A stretch of DNA of 64,000 nucleotides from Fasciolopsis buskii. Lineage: Eukaryota > Platyhelminthes > Trematoda > Plagiorchiida > Fasciolidae. Below are positions 45,597 to 57,286 of this stretch, one piece after another (the stretch's first letter is position 1; every line of letters begins with the position of its first letter). The stretch spans positions 151,095 through 215,094 of the forward strand of contig LUCM01000091.1 in the NCBI GenBank assembly GCA_008360955.1. The letters run 5' to 3'. The position numbers and the translations under genes are program-made. The notes beneath the pieces were generated by a model. The model searched no databases, was not told the DNA's origin, and worked only from the letters and a program-made list of their open reading frames with translations.

Positions 45597-46660
45597 CTCC
45601 CTCCTCATCAGATACCACCCACTTCAAGTTCCTCAGCTGCACTTTTCATTCCTCTTTTGTTCCCAAAGCAGACGTCTGTGCTTTTGGTCATCAGTCACTC
45701 GACACATGCCGAATACCGAATCCTGATTTTTACAGTCGGGAATTTTAATTCATGTGGTCGAAACTCCAATTCCCTTCTCGTTTTATTTCTCGTTTCTCCA
45801 GCAGTGGTGACTCCTGTTTTTTTATTCACCTTGAACCAATGGACATTCGTTTGTTTAAAACCCTAACACTCATGTTGCCATCTTGGGATAGTTCGATGTT
45901 CACAACCGAGAATGGCTAGTACACTTTCCCGGTCATGAGGCACAAAGCTGATCACTCTACTATAGTCTATAATTTATCTCAACTAATTTACCTCGCCGCA
46001 CGTATATCCGATCGATTTGACTTCTCATATGCTCGACCTTAGCCTTACTTCTACCGCTTCTCTCCATTCAGATATTCCTGTTCTCCCTCTCCTTGGCTCG
46101 TCGAACCATTATGCTATTTCATCCTCCACTAACTTCACTCGCTACAACCTTCCGCAATTCTCACGATATTTTGGCGCTGCAGTTCAGCCAACTTGGACGG
46201 TTTTTACGACTTCCCGATGATTGTTGTTTCATTACGAACTTTTCCTTATGTGTCTCTAGCTTTGCAGACATTGTTTTTTTTTTAAATCACGAATCTTTTT
46301 ATCTTACACTTCTAGACTGGGCAAACCCGAAGCCCTCGAGTGATTTAACTGTGGATGTCACCATTCTGTATTTTTGAAGAACTCATAATTTCGCCTTTGG
46401 CGTCCTTCACTACTTCCCGCCCCGCAGCACCGCTTTGTGCAAACAATGAACAAACGTTTCTCAAATGTACAGCCAAGAAGCGCTTCGTTCATTGCAAATC
46501 CGAATGTCTACTTTCATTCACCACCGACAGTCGAAAATTTTTCTTCCTCACAAAAATAGTTTTCGTAATTTCTGCCCTTCCATCCCTCCTGCTTGTGATT
46601 CCTCTGGTGATCTTGCCTATAGACCACACTAGAAAACTGATTTTTACCTCTTGATGTGCC
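45597..46660 (+). pseudogene. CR1/jockey-like LINE endonuclease end and linker (copy E)
   Basis: TVGNFNS at 45735 stands for the catalytic GDFN motif with Asp changed to Asn, and LPLLGSSNHYAIS at 46084-46122 for the SDH motif with Asp changed to Asn. FTRYNLPQFSRYF and a Lys-rich linker follow. The order is that of the C-terminal half of a LINE APE endonuclease. Both catalytic Asp positions are altered, and the RT is missing. Confidence 0.72.
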
Positions 46661-47424
46661 TCCATTTCCATTTTACCCAGTTGTCATTAATCTCTGGCTT
46701 ATTTCCGCTCCATTGTTCTCCTTTTTCCACCTCGTATTGATACTAGGAAGATCCACCTAGCTGATTGCTTTTTGTACTCCACTTTTCACACACGAATCTC
46801 AGGTCATCCGATCAGCCTTATGCTCGGAAGCACCAGACTCGCGTTTTGTTCTCATTGGAACTCTTCCTTGGCGCTTTCACTCCATCGTAACCAGAGTGTG
46901 AACCCGATTGGGTCGACGTGCATCTTACCACTGGGCCGCCAGATGTCGCCCGTGCTAACGAGAGTTGTCGCTCTAACTTGTTCAACTGTCCTCAATGACA
47001 GCCAGCAACAACCTATATCGTCAGTCAGCTGAAAGGCTCTGATACTACAGATTTATGTGGGAACGGTCGTCAAAATATACCTCAGACGCCTGACTCCTTC
47101 ATGTAGTACTACTCATTCTAGAGCAAATATTGACAAACCTGTTTGTTTCGCATTCTGATAGACTGCTCCAATGTCCTACACCTATATGACCGATGCTGTC
47201 GGAGGGGATTGTTATGGTATGCGTGTCTGCTTTCGGGAGCTGAGTTTCACATATACTTTGTACATTTGAATTTTGAACCTCATCAGATTCCCGCCGCGCT
47301 ATCAATCGAGTCACTTGAGTTAACCGAGGCACGTTAGTGTAAGCCATCTATTGTGTGTTAAATCCATTGTGAAGAAACTCGAGTATTGAAATTCATATTT
47401 CCGTCACCGATAATCCTGATTCAT
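46661..47424. other. No gene recognised
   Basis: Short frames only, no motif on either strand. Confidence 0.4.
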
Positions 47425-47515
47425 CATCATCATCATCGTTCAGCGTTAAACAGCAAGGCAAGCTTCACTGACCGCTGCCTTTCCCCAGAGTTACACGTTT
47501 ATATAAAAAGAGTGA
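47425..47515 (+). repeat. Interspersed repeat R3, copy 2
   Basis: ATCATCGTTCAGCGTTAAAC, AGCAAGGCAAGC, CCGCTGCCTTTCCCCAGAG and TATATAAAAAGAGTGA. Nearly the same as 60333-60435. Confidence 0.75.
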
Positions 47516-47817
47516 GTCCTGATTATTCATGGTATGCTGCCTATCAGTCGATCGACAAATGAAACGGATATTTCGTCCAGGTTTTTTATCGGGGATGTTT
47601 TCGACCTCTGAGGATTGCAGAACTCCCTCAGTAATAAAGGCTCACTTCCAACAGTCTCACTTGTTTCGACTTTGGTTCAATTTTGGCCATGAAATTATCT
47701 AACCCAGTTTATGTTCTTGTAGCCGGCCGGGTGGGTTTTCATTCTAAAGTAGAAAACTCTCCCTATCATTGAAAATTGTTGGCAAGTTTTCCCACGTTTT
47801 TTTTTCTATGATATGCT

Positions 47818-48085
47818 ATGAGCATGAGTGTAGTGGAAGAAGCATGCCCCATAGCCACTGGAGGCCCACTACACGGGATGAATGGGAGTGAGGAATCAGC
47901 AACCTTAACCGTGGAACTTAGAGTTATCTAGAACCACATAAGGTCTCATTAGGCCAGGTGTGGTAACGAACCGTGGGACAACGAATTACCGTCTGCCACC
48001 AAAGTAACCAGCGGATCTGGGATTCTAACCTCTAAACTTTGTCATGACAGATGCTTAATCCACTTGATCGCTTCTGGTTCTGTAA
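47818..48085 (-). repeat. tRNA-derived SINE family A, copy 3 (most complete)
   Basis: On the - strand: A box GCGATCAAGTGGATTAAGC, B box AGAGGTTAGAATCCC, then a body with GGTGGCAGACGGTAATTCG, CTGGCCTAATGAGACCTTAT and CCAGTGGCTATGGGGCATGC. About 268 bp. Confidence 0.8.
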
Positions 48086-48109
48086 ATTTCCACTCCGTTT
48101 GTACTTACT

Positions 48110-48770
48110 GTCGCTAGCCGGTCACCGTAAGGGCAACCATTGACAATGTCCCAGGGATCATTCCAGCCTTGGGAATTTACGGGAATCGTCGGTTGATAAA
48201 ACGGTGGATTGCGCGATAATCACGAAGCTGTCCGGTCAAATGAGATTCCATAATATTGATTACTAGTGGTGACTTCTTCGTTCTGCCAGTTTCAAATTCA
48301 CCTTACGAAAGATGCCGACACTTCATCTGGTCCAGCTGCCTTATATCCTTTAAGGAAACCTATCTCCGATATCATTCCCATTTCCGATAGAGAGATGGTA
48401 TCCCCCTGGATTGGTTCATCTGCAGGCATAAGTGGAAAGTCCACTATGGTCTTGGGCAATCTAAAATATACCCTAACGTGTTCTGCTCAACGCAACACCC
48501 AAAGCTCCTGGGAGTGAATCGGTATGTCATCCAATTCCTTAATCATTTCGGCAACGCATGGCTTCCGTGGATCCATGTTCCTTGCAAGTCGACAAAGGTT
48601 ATGATTATTTCCGATAGCTGCAGTCTTTTCCATTTCCCTCTACTTTCCTATCCACCTCTGATCCTGGTCATTTCTCAAACTGCTGATCAGTTGACGTCTC
48701 AGGGACCTCCGAGCCTCATTACCTGTTGTGGACATCGATCGCACCCAAGTAAAGTGAGCACTTAGGTTTA
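48110..48770 (-). pseudogene. RTE-like LINE linker and start of RT
   Basis: On the - strand the reading goes EMEKTAAIGNNHNLCRL (about 48630), LRXAEHVRVYF, PADEPIQGDTISLSEMGMIS and then GFLKGYKAAGPDEVSASF (48310-48357), the KAAGPDG motif that opens the RT of trematode RTE elements. The opposite-strand frames at 48266 and 48478 are shadows. It ends next to SINE copy 3. Confidence 0.8.
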
Positions 48771-48914
48771 GTTATTGCTTACGAAATGCTTTTTCTCCTA
48801 ATGTTGCCATCAGATAAATCCATCGAGTTACCGTTTTTCGCGGCAACTACATCTGCAGAACGAAAATAAGAAAGGTTCGCTGCAGAAAGGGTGCTGGAGG
48901 TATTCGGGCAATCA

Positions 48915-48915
<1 letters not shown>

Positions 48916-48960
<45 letters not shown>
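48916..48960. repeat. (TA)n microsatellite
   Basis: About 22 TA units, followed by a second small AT run near 48982. Confidence 0.95.
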
Positions 48961-48964
<4 letters not shown>

Positions 48965-49457
48965 ATACTACGCCTATTACCTATATATATTATATATAGA
49001 GTGTTGTGTTGAGTAAGACTTTTGCCGTATATCACTAAATATATGTCCGCATTTTCAGTACCAAAACAAAATACTTTGACGTCTCTGCAATAATAGGAGG
49101 ATAAAAGAACTTAAAAAAGATAAAGTAGTACAAAAAAGATACATACTCATCGCCTCGTAAAAGAATATAATAAGCAACTCATCCAGGAATAATTCATGAC
49201 GCATTGGGTAAGGCTGGGCCCAGGAATTCCAAGCCTGAAACCCGGTCACGGTTTGTCAAAATGCATGCGAAATATGCAACAGTGGAGTTCCTATGGATAT
49301 GATTTCTGGATGGTATGAGAACGAAAAGGCGGATTCGGTGTTGGAGATATGAGAGCGGTAAAATAACCTTGAAAGATAGTGTGTTGCAGAGAACTGCGTG
49401 GAGATACAATGAAATATTTTGGAAGCAGAAATTTCGTCACGTGCTGAGTATTGGTGC
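48961..49457. other. No gene recognised
   Basis: The 163-codon frame on - at 49747-49256 begins in the purine block and has no domain. Confidence 0.4.
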
Positions 49458-49745
49458 CAGGGGGGGTGGAGGATGCGAGCGGGAGAAGGAGGAGAGAGAG
49501 GGGGAGAGGGAGTAGAAGAGGAGCGAAGAAGTGAGTAAAACGGGAGAGAGCGGCGAGAGTAGAGAGAGGATAGAGAGTTGGCGACGGAGAGGGAGAGGAG
49601 GAGAGAGGATTGTCTTGTTAAAATGCGAAGGATAAAGCCGCAAAAGAAGGGAGTGGAGTGCGCGGGGGGAGGAAGAGGGGGAAGAGGAGACGAGGGAGTA
49701 TAGGAAGAGAAGAGAGAGAGGAGGGGATGGAGGGAGGGAGAAGAC
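49458..49745 (+). repeat. Homopurine block 1
   Basis: Nearly uninterrupted A and G on + with GAGAGAGG-like units of irregular length. Long Ser/Pro/Leu frames on the - strand are a consequence of the CT-rich complement. Confidence 0.85.
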
Positions 49746-50082
49746 AATTGGGATAGAGAATGGTTATCAGGTTTGTTTAACCTTGTGTCCAGTGTCCAGG
49801 AAGATTCCTGAGATTGAATATAGCAACCCGCGTGCGGAAGACGGCCTTAACAAACAGGTAGAAATGTTGAGAAGTCCACTCCGATTTTTATCATAGTAGC
49901 GAACCTCCTACAGATAATTTCAGAGAACCAACTCCTTGGTAGGAAGTTTTTTGAAGTTGATCGAGAAGACGTTTCGGATGGATTACGACGACCAATAAGA
50001 GAGAGAGAACAGATCATTCGCCAAAGTATTTAAACTCCACTTCGTGCAAAGAAAGCGGTAGAGACAGGAGAGAAGTAGTTCG
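49746..50082. other. Normal-composition spacer between homopurine blocks
   Basis: No gene recognised. Confidence 0.4.
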
Positions 50083-50372
50083 TTGTGAAAAACTGGGAGG
50101 AGAGAGGGCAGAGGAGATAAGGGAGGGAGGAGAAGAGAGGAGAGGAGAGAAGTTTCGAGACAGCAGGGAGTGTTGTTTTTTTTTGATGTGTGCGAGAGCG
50201 ACGCGCGAGAGAGCGCGAGAGGAGAGAGTGAAGCTGGCAGGAGAGTAAGAGCGGAGTATGAGAGGAGAGAGAGTAGAGAGGAGAGAGGTGGCATAGATAG
50301 GAGATGAGGAGTATAAGAGGAGAGGAGAGACAAGAGGAAGAGAGAGAGCGCACGAGAGGGAGCGAGGTGAGG
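50083..50372 (+). repeat. Homopurine block 2
   Basis: Same character as block 1: GGAGAGGAGAGAAG-like runs, with a short interruption GTTGTTTTTTTTTGATGTG at 50171-50189. Interrupted also by CGCGCGAG pieces. Confidence 0.85.
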
Positions 50373-50960
50373 TTGAGGAGTGGTGCAAGCGTTGTCGGCG
50401 AACTGTTAGCGAGGGCGTGGTGCACTGGGTTCGGTTAGATAAAGTAATCAGGGAGCCAATGCTACATAAAGAACTGGGACAACCAAATGTTTTGCAGTTT
50501 GTGTAGTGAGAGACCATGGGACCTGAGTTAAAATACCGACGAATAGTCCGGGAAGGCGCAAACCGAGGCGCGGGAGCGAGAGTCACTGATAGGCGTTTAA
50601 GGGCTTAACAGAAAAAGAGAGGGAGGCGACGACCGGGCCCAAAGCGGGGACGCTGTTTAGAGTTTAACAGGCAGAAGACTGGAAAAGCGTGTCGTTAGGA
50701 GAGGGGATGACACCAAGAACACAGGGCTTAAGTATGAAGGCAACGCTGTTTAGTTTAAGCCAGAAATGTTGCGCGATCGAGTTCGAAAAACGTTTTTCAT
50801 TAAATGAGGTATGAGCTGATTTGATTTTTGGGGATTGGTATAGTAGTGACGGGGCTCCAGTAGTCAGGGATAGAAAACGAGTTTAATGAAGCGCTAGTTC
50901 AGTATAACCTGTATGCAGGAAGAACTCGTCAGAAACCAAACAGAAATCATAACTTGAAAG
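50373..50960. other. No gene recognised
   Basis: Purine-rich, no motif. Confidence 0.4.
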
Positions 50961-52490
50961 AGCTAAAGGAAGACTGTCAGGATCAATGCCTGTGCTAATT
51001 TTTAGTGGTAACTGCCGAGCGCCTGGACAAAAAGCTTCAGGAGCAACAGCGGAGCACAACAAGGGAAAGGGCTAGCATAGCTAGGACAAGCGAGAGTTTG
51101 GCATATGTTCCTTATGTATCCTAATGAAACTCGGGCTTGTAACCTGTCACCATCACTTCGGCTAGATATGACTGGGGTATAATTGGAAGGATGAATGAAA
51201 GCACGATTGATACTGTCGACCTCCGCAGGAGTTTTCATATGCTTCTTCCTCACACAAAATAGTTGAATGCCTTTCCATAGGAATCGAACTGTGTGTTACA
51301 TTACGTTCAAGAGTTGGCTCGGCAACGTCAATGGTCGATATGCTTGGCATTCCGCTTTTATTAGATTGGAAATGTAACCGGCGGCGCTGCTGAGTTAATT
51401 ACGAGATTTGTAAGCAGTGCTCCTTGCATCCCTTTGGAGATGTTCAAGTTCTGGGTGGAGAATACGGCCCATTTGAGACTTAATGAGGTTTCTGAGGTCA
51501 GTAAATGTCAAAGATTGCGTTGGCCGCATCTGTGAATAAAGTCTTTTGACACTGTCCAATTGAGTAGGGGTTCAAAAGAGAAACAGGTAGGGATGGCGTG
51601 GTGAGAGTGGTTTTTTGAAGAAGGATAAGGTTGTTGTGTGAAAGGTCCGGGAGTGTCGTGCTTCGGATTTGGTTTGTTCGCCTGGAGGAATGGAAAGCTG
51701 ACCTAGAGTATATCCTGGGCCTTAACAGAAGCAAGACAATGATTGCTACTTGAAATTGGAGCACGGCAGTTTCGGAGGAAATAAATCGGGTTGGTTAGTA
51801 ACAACTCTATCTAAAATGGAACCGCCTCTGATGAGAGAATCGCAGAGATCAGTCAAATCGAACACAGTTAGTGGTAAGGTGGGTAGATTCAGGATTGAAA
51901 TCACCTACAGTAATATGCAGATTATCTCCATAATGAAGGGGAACAACAATCACTAGAAGAGAGTCGGAAAAAGATGCAATATTTCGTCACGAGCTATAGG
52001 GGACAACGTGTAAATTGGCTATGATAGTGCTGTTATGACGAGAAAACCTAGGATGACACTGTGTCACGAGACAGTCAATTCCGTTGAGCAAGTGTAAACA
52101 ACTTCGGACTTGCCAGACCAGAAGTTTATGTATGTTGCAACACCGCCACCAGTCTTCTTGTTCGAAACTCCGTCCTGCAGATGGACTCTGAAACTGTCTA
52201 TCGACACGAGTGAATCAGTGATATCCGGGTTCAGCCACGATTCGTGTATGCAGTCGACACACGTGTGAACATGGATCGGCGATTGAAGTCTGAGGGACTT
52301 CGTAAACAGAGAGCGGATTTTGGTACTCCGCAAAGTCGGAATGGACATCTTGGCTGGAAGGGTGCTTTTAAGATCTGCCTGCCAGCCAGCACGTGTTTCT
52401 CTTCTAGATCGATTAGAAGCGCGTTTAGGTGCAGAAACACGGGATCCCAGTATATGCTGAGAAACGATACGGTTTTTGAACAAAAGTAAT
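50960..52490 (-). pseudogene. CR1/jockey-like LINE endonuclease and linker (copy F), broken
   Basis: On the - strand, 52483-52064: STKIRSLFTKSL, then VDCIHESWLNPDITDSLVSIDSFR (the I.ESWL motif with the catalytic Glu) and NKKTGGGVATYINFW, which is the first half of the APE endonuclease. Further on come a GG-linked SLIRGGSI region (about 51820) and a linker to about 51000 with DLRNLIKSQMG. No RT core is recognisable beyond; the sequence then runs into the purine-rich region. Frames are broken in many places. Confidence 0.75.
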
Positions 52491-52581
52491 TCCGATCAAC
52501 TGTAGCGTCGAACGGAGAACATGATCGAACCAAATATCCAAAAACAAAATAACGAAATAGAATGACACGGAATTATAGCGC

Positions 52582-52604
52582 ATATATATATATATATATA
52601 TATA
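52582..52604. repeat. (TA)n microsatellite
   Basis: About eleven TA units. Confidence 0.92.
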
Positions 52605-52775
52605 CATGGTCAGATAGAATTCGACGATTTTAGCTCCTTCTGATCAATAAACGTGCAGTTCGATTCGTGAAGAAAGATCGGATCTGTAGACACCAAAATA
52701 TTCACGCTTATACAAACTCAGCAGGAGGATAAAATAGTAGGTCCACTTGGGTTAAGCACACTGGCAAAAATGATC

Positions 52776-53025
52776 AGTGGTCAGGTGAATCAAATGTCTG
52801 TCATCAACAGAGGTCAGATGTTCAATTTCTAAATTCGCCGACCACTTTGGTGGTAGACGGTAATTCGCTACCCCACAGTTCGTTACCACACCTGGCCTAA
52901 TGAGACCTTATGTGGTTCTACGTCTCTCCAAGTTTCAGGGTTGAAGTTGCCGATTCCTCATTTACCCGCCCCCATCTCGTGTTGTTGGCCCCAGTGGGTA
53001 CGGGGAAGCATGCCCCTTTCACCGA
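52776..53025 (+). repeat. tRNA-derived SINE family A, copy 4
   Basis: AGTGGTCAGGTGAATCAAAT is a degraded head; the body TTTGGTGGTAGACGGTAATT, GGCCTAATGAGACCTTATGT and GGCCCCAGTGGGTACGGGGA matches copy 3. Confidence 0.78.
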
Positions 53026-54390
53026 AACTCCTACTTGCCAGGTCAAGCATGTCACCGGCGAGAAAACAGTCGCAGCCTTTTCTGGAATCACGAAGCCGGA
53101 CTCCCAGTTCCAACTGTTTAGCAGGTTAGGTTTATAGTGACCAGTTGCAGCTTCCCTGGTGAAATGCGGTAAAAGACTAGATTCTTGGTGACGCAACACC
53201 CGATACGTTTGTTTATTATTACCAAGTTTACCGCAAGTGACTAAATGTCGTTTGGTTCAGGTAATTTTTCTTATTTCGATGTTTTTTTGAGATGCTGGCA
53301 AACATATTCTTTTTTGACAATTTAAATCAGTGGTCGTAGGGTTTATGCTGACGGTGCAGTGTATGAGTCGCTCTTGATCTCATTCCTGTTTTACAGTTCA
53401 TTTGGAACCGAGACGCTTGATGTGGTAAAATTCGGTATAACGATGTGTTAACTTATTGAGGCATGTTAAGTAATGGCTAGTCACTACTATGATATCTGCT
53501 CTTCAGTAAATCCTATCTCACGACCCTTATCGTACGTCCCCAGTAACTCAAGAGAGAAGAGCCAAGCCGAACCCGTATAAAATCTCGTTTTATAAAGTGA
53601 AAATCTCGCATATTTGTCGGCTATTCTGCTTGCATATTTGCGTTTGTGTAACTACATTTGCTTCATCGGTTATCCCGGTCACACTGTAATCCATTTCGTC
53701 TGATGCAGCTCACTTGACTTGCTTCCTGTTTTACTGTCGAGTTCTAACCTTTCACCCTGATTGGTTGGCGTAACTTACTGTATGTACTTTCCAGCTTGCA
53801 TATCCACACTCCTGCTTTCTAATCGCGCCACCTCGTCGGCTGGCATCTGGTAGCCAATGAGATAACGTGGTCTTGATCTGGTCTTGTCCTTTGTACTCGC
53901 CCACTGTCGCTCGAATCAAAGCATCTCAAATAGCACACACAACCACAAAACTTCTTCCGCAGTTGCGTGCTCCAAGTTGCGACACTAAAGAAGACTGTAT
54001 ATGAAAGCCTCCAAGCCCTGCAACGTTTCAGAGGACGATGAAGCGCCTTACACCGATCGCACCAAATCTTCTGCACCAAAGTTTGACAATGGGTGACAGG
54101 ATGTTGCCGAGGATGTCCTCCGAACTGACGACCATAAAGACGGGTTTTCAGTACACAGGGTGAAACTCCACCTGATGCTCGACCAAAATAGAACTGAACC
54201 ACATAGCCTAACGGCTCCTTTTCCGGGAGATTTTGTTCAAACTAGATATAATACTTCGGGAATGGAGGAAATGAATCAAGAGCATTGTTACGCCGTTTTT
54301 CAAAATATGTAGAGGAAACTAAGAACTTGTCTAGATTTTCGATCAAAATCATAAGATCATGTATGCGTTCCGCGGCTAGCATTTTGCTGC
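53026..54390. other. No gene recognised
   Basis: The 127-codon frame at 54202-53819 on - is Cys- and Arg-rich but matches no family known to me. Confidence 0.35.
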
Positions 54391-54684
54391 ATGACCAAAA
54401 ATCGATATGTCATGGATACCGTTCACGTTGGAATCATCTTGGACACACTTTTAAGCACGAATGATGATAGCGAACACTCCCGGTTACCATACGTCATGGT
54501 GAATCGGGGCGGAAACAGCCTTAGGCGAAACCTCGTCGCAGTATTAGGAGAATCACGAAATACAGTCGGTCAGGTACTGATGCAAACCCGCGGAAGACTG
54601 TTCGAAGAAGTACCTGTTAGTAAGTTTCACAGTAAAGTGAGTAGAAGTATTTTTAATTATCACTGTTTCATGGAAATCGCTTAG
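54391..54684 (+). CDS. Unidentified open frame, 97 codons
   Basis: The frame opens with ATG and is open another 12 codons upstream. The product is balanced in composition (MDTVHVGIILDTLLSTN, GNSLRRNLVAVLGESRNTVG) with no low complexity, no signal peptide and no membrane segment. A possible donor, AAA|GTGAGTAG at 54636, would make it the end of an exon. I do not recognise it. Isolated among repeats; could be chance. Confidence 0.25.
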   Translation: MTKNRYVMDTVHVGIILDTLLSTNDDSEHSRLPYVMVNRGGNSLRRNLVAVLGESRNTVGQVLMQTRGRLFEEVPVSKFHSKVSRSIFNYHCFMEIA

Positions 54685-55784
54685 TTTGAAAGTGTAAGAC
54701 ACGAAACACACCTAAGGCTCATCGTCAATTTGATTGGTGATAGATGACTTTATGCTCATTGACGCTAACATCCCCGGCAACTTCCACGCTCCCGGATTAT
54801 TGAAGGTACATGAGATTGGATCGAAATTCTTTGTGACCAAAGAGAAATTCTCCTTTGGACACCAAATATAGACTATCTAGACGTAAATAACGGTGAACCA
54901 GTTTGACCGTACTGTGAACGTCTTGCACTCGTCATTGCGCTCAGTGTCTTTGGAAACAAACCAATAGTAATAATAATTATAATGCACTAAACGGAAAGCA
55001 AGCAAGAGGTAAGTGAGGCGTAATTAAAACCACCAACGGAAAAGCACAAACAATGGAGCAATAATGGGGTCAGAACAAGTATAGAAGCCTCACCACTCAG
55101 CGGACAAAGCGGAGCCAGGTGCACGATAAGAAGGAAATTCGGGATGACATTCAGCACCACTGCAGGAGAAACGGATGATTTGCCGCACTAGTCACTATTG
55201 GTATAAGTTACAACAGGACTCCCCGCACTTTTTTCATAGTTAACTCTGTTCTAACAGAGGTACTGATAGTTTTCTTGTCAAACGTGTTCATCCTCAACAT
55301 TTTCATTTGGTCAGGATTCTTGAATGCAAATCACACATGTGGTAGCATGAATTTGATGTTAAAAACATTGACTATAGGCGACATTTTTCCTACTACAGAT
55401 CACATGTTCGTACTGAGCAAAGCTGAAACCGTTATGTTGCTTGACTCTGTGTGACCAAGCACAGTCTGCTAGTCATCAGGCCTGCCTTTCTTAGATCACC
55501 TCGATTTCACTGAACGTGCACACAGGTTAAATGGAAATGGTGAAATAGAACTCATCCAGGCAAGAGTTTCCTCCGAGTAAGTAGTTCGTGATGACATGAA
55601 GATACATTAAAAATAAATTCAAACCACATAACAACTAGTTATAGCATAGGCCATCGAGGAGTACCGAGTGAGAAAATTTGTTTAATCTGTGCAGGTAAAT
55701 CCGGTAAAACTTGCAAGGAAGACAAAATTCGATCGATCTCTGACTAAAGACATCCGTTTGAGGTTGAGGACTGGTTCATAAAAC
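54685..55784. other. No gene recognised
   Basis: AT-rich, short frames only. Confidence 0.4.
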
Positions 55785-56057
55785 AACCTGTTGGCTTAGA
55801 TGCTCAAGCGGGTTAGATCGGCGATGTTTAAGTAGATTAAGCGTGTGCCCCCAAAAAGTGTCAAAGGTTCGAAGTCCATATCTGTCATTCTCTCTGGTGG
55901 TTCTCGGCTCGTTGCTACATCTGATCCTTTGAGGCCTTACCTGGTTCTATGCGATTCAAAGTTGCTGAATTGTGGTTGTAGGGTTCCTTTCCGTCATTCC
56001 CGTATAGCGGGCCTTAGTGGCTATGGGGCATGTTTCTTCCGCCATACTCAACCATGA
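55785..56057 (+). repeat. tRNA-derived SINE family A, copy 5
   Basis: Head GTAGATTAAGCGTGTGCCCC and a good B box AAAGGTTCGAAGTCC at 55864, then TCTGGTGGTTCTCGGCTCG, GAGGCCTTACCTGGTTCTAT and CTTAGTGGCTATGGGGCATG. The 70-codon frame inside is a shadow. Confidence 0.8.
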
Positions 56058-57286
56058 GGCATTTCATACAAAACTTCATCATTATTCTGTGGATTTTTTA
56101 ATGCTCCGTAAATAAATGCAGGTTTATGAATATGACGGTTTGATCTTACCCGGAATAAGTCACTATTATGTTAAACGAAATACAGTTTTCGATTTCATAA
56201 CATGTTCGTTTTGCAATCAGTAAAATGATTGATGCTTGGACCAGGTTTAACAGAAAGATGTTAATAATATGTAAATTGTTCGTTTGGTGACCGATGGTGA
56301 ATATTTTCAAAATAGTTAAACATAATTTGTTTCAAACACTATTTTAGTGCCTTCTTTGCGGTAAATTTGGTGACCGCAAATTATTTTACAATTTTAAAGT
56401 TTGTATCAACTAATAGAGCATACTTGAAGCTGTAGTTTCTTGGTAGGATATCGGTTTCCGGAGCTGGGGCTGGGGTCCGTACGGGCATTTGGTCGTTCTG
56501 CGCATGCAAATTTGTTCTGCATCATTATACCCTGCATATTCGGGTCTGTTTGCCATTAGTCCCAGTAAAGATTTTTCGCCTTTAGCAAGACTGGCCGGTC
56601 AGATACTGTTAGCATGGAACTTTGGAGAGAGCATATTTTGATGCGGACTGGTATCCTCCAAAAAACTTCCGTTAAGTCAGTTGAGTTTGATGATCAAGCT
56701 GCTGTACAAATGCCTCATCTGGTCCCCGAACTCGTTCCGCTAGAAGAGGATTGCTAAACTTGTTTGTTGCTGTGCAGCTGGACTGTTCCAAACATTTGTA
56801 CCCATTTGATCGATACTATGGGAAGGGAGTAGTTTAGAGGATGTATTGATTTGCGCACTTGGTCCGAACGTTGAAAGTTGGGATATTTATGCATCTTTGC
56901 CACGCAGTTGAATAAACCATGTGACTTCGCTAACGCGCATAAGTCCGAATGGTTGATTGTGCTCCTTCATATATGGGGCTTTTGGCCTTCTTAAAGCACG
57001 CACCTGTCAAGACAACACAGGAATCTTCTAAGATTCAGCTATTCGTTCCAAAATATATGCGCACATTTTAGATTACATGCTACTTCTGAAGACATGTTCC
57101 GTTAGAACGTCTTCCAGGAAGCAACCAGTTATTGCTTTTATGATTACAAAACTGCTCGATGACTCGTCGCAAAGTTGTCCTTTTCGTACTGAAAACTGTG
57201 CACACTTTGGCTGAAATCCCAATTTTTCCTACCAAGAAACTATCGTTCCGTTTCTATGTGTTCAAGCACCTTATGTTGCCACTTAA
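56058..57286. other. No gene recognised
   Basis: Nothing recognised on either strand. Confidence 0.4.

Noticed and set aside
49256..50586. Long Ser/Leu/Pro-rich frames on the - strand (up to 190 codons, three overlapping phases)
   Set aside because: They are translations of the CT-rich complement of the homopurine blocks, open in several phases at once, which shows composition and not coding.
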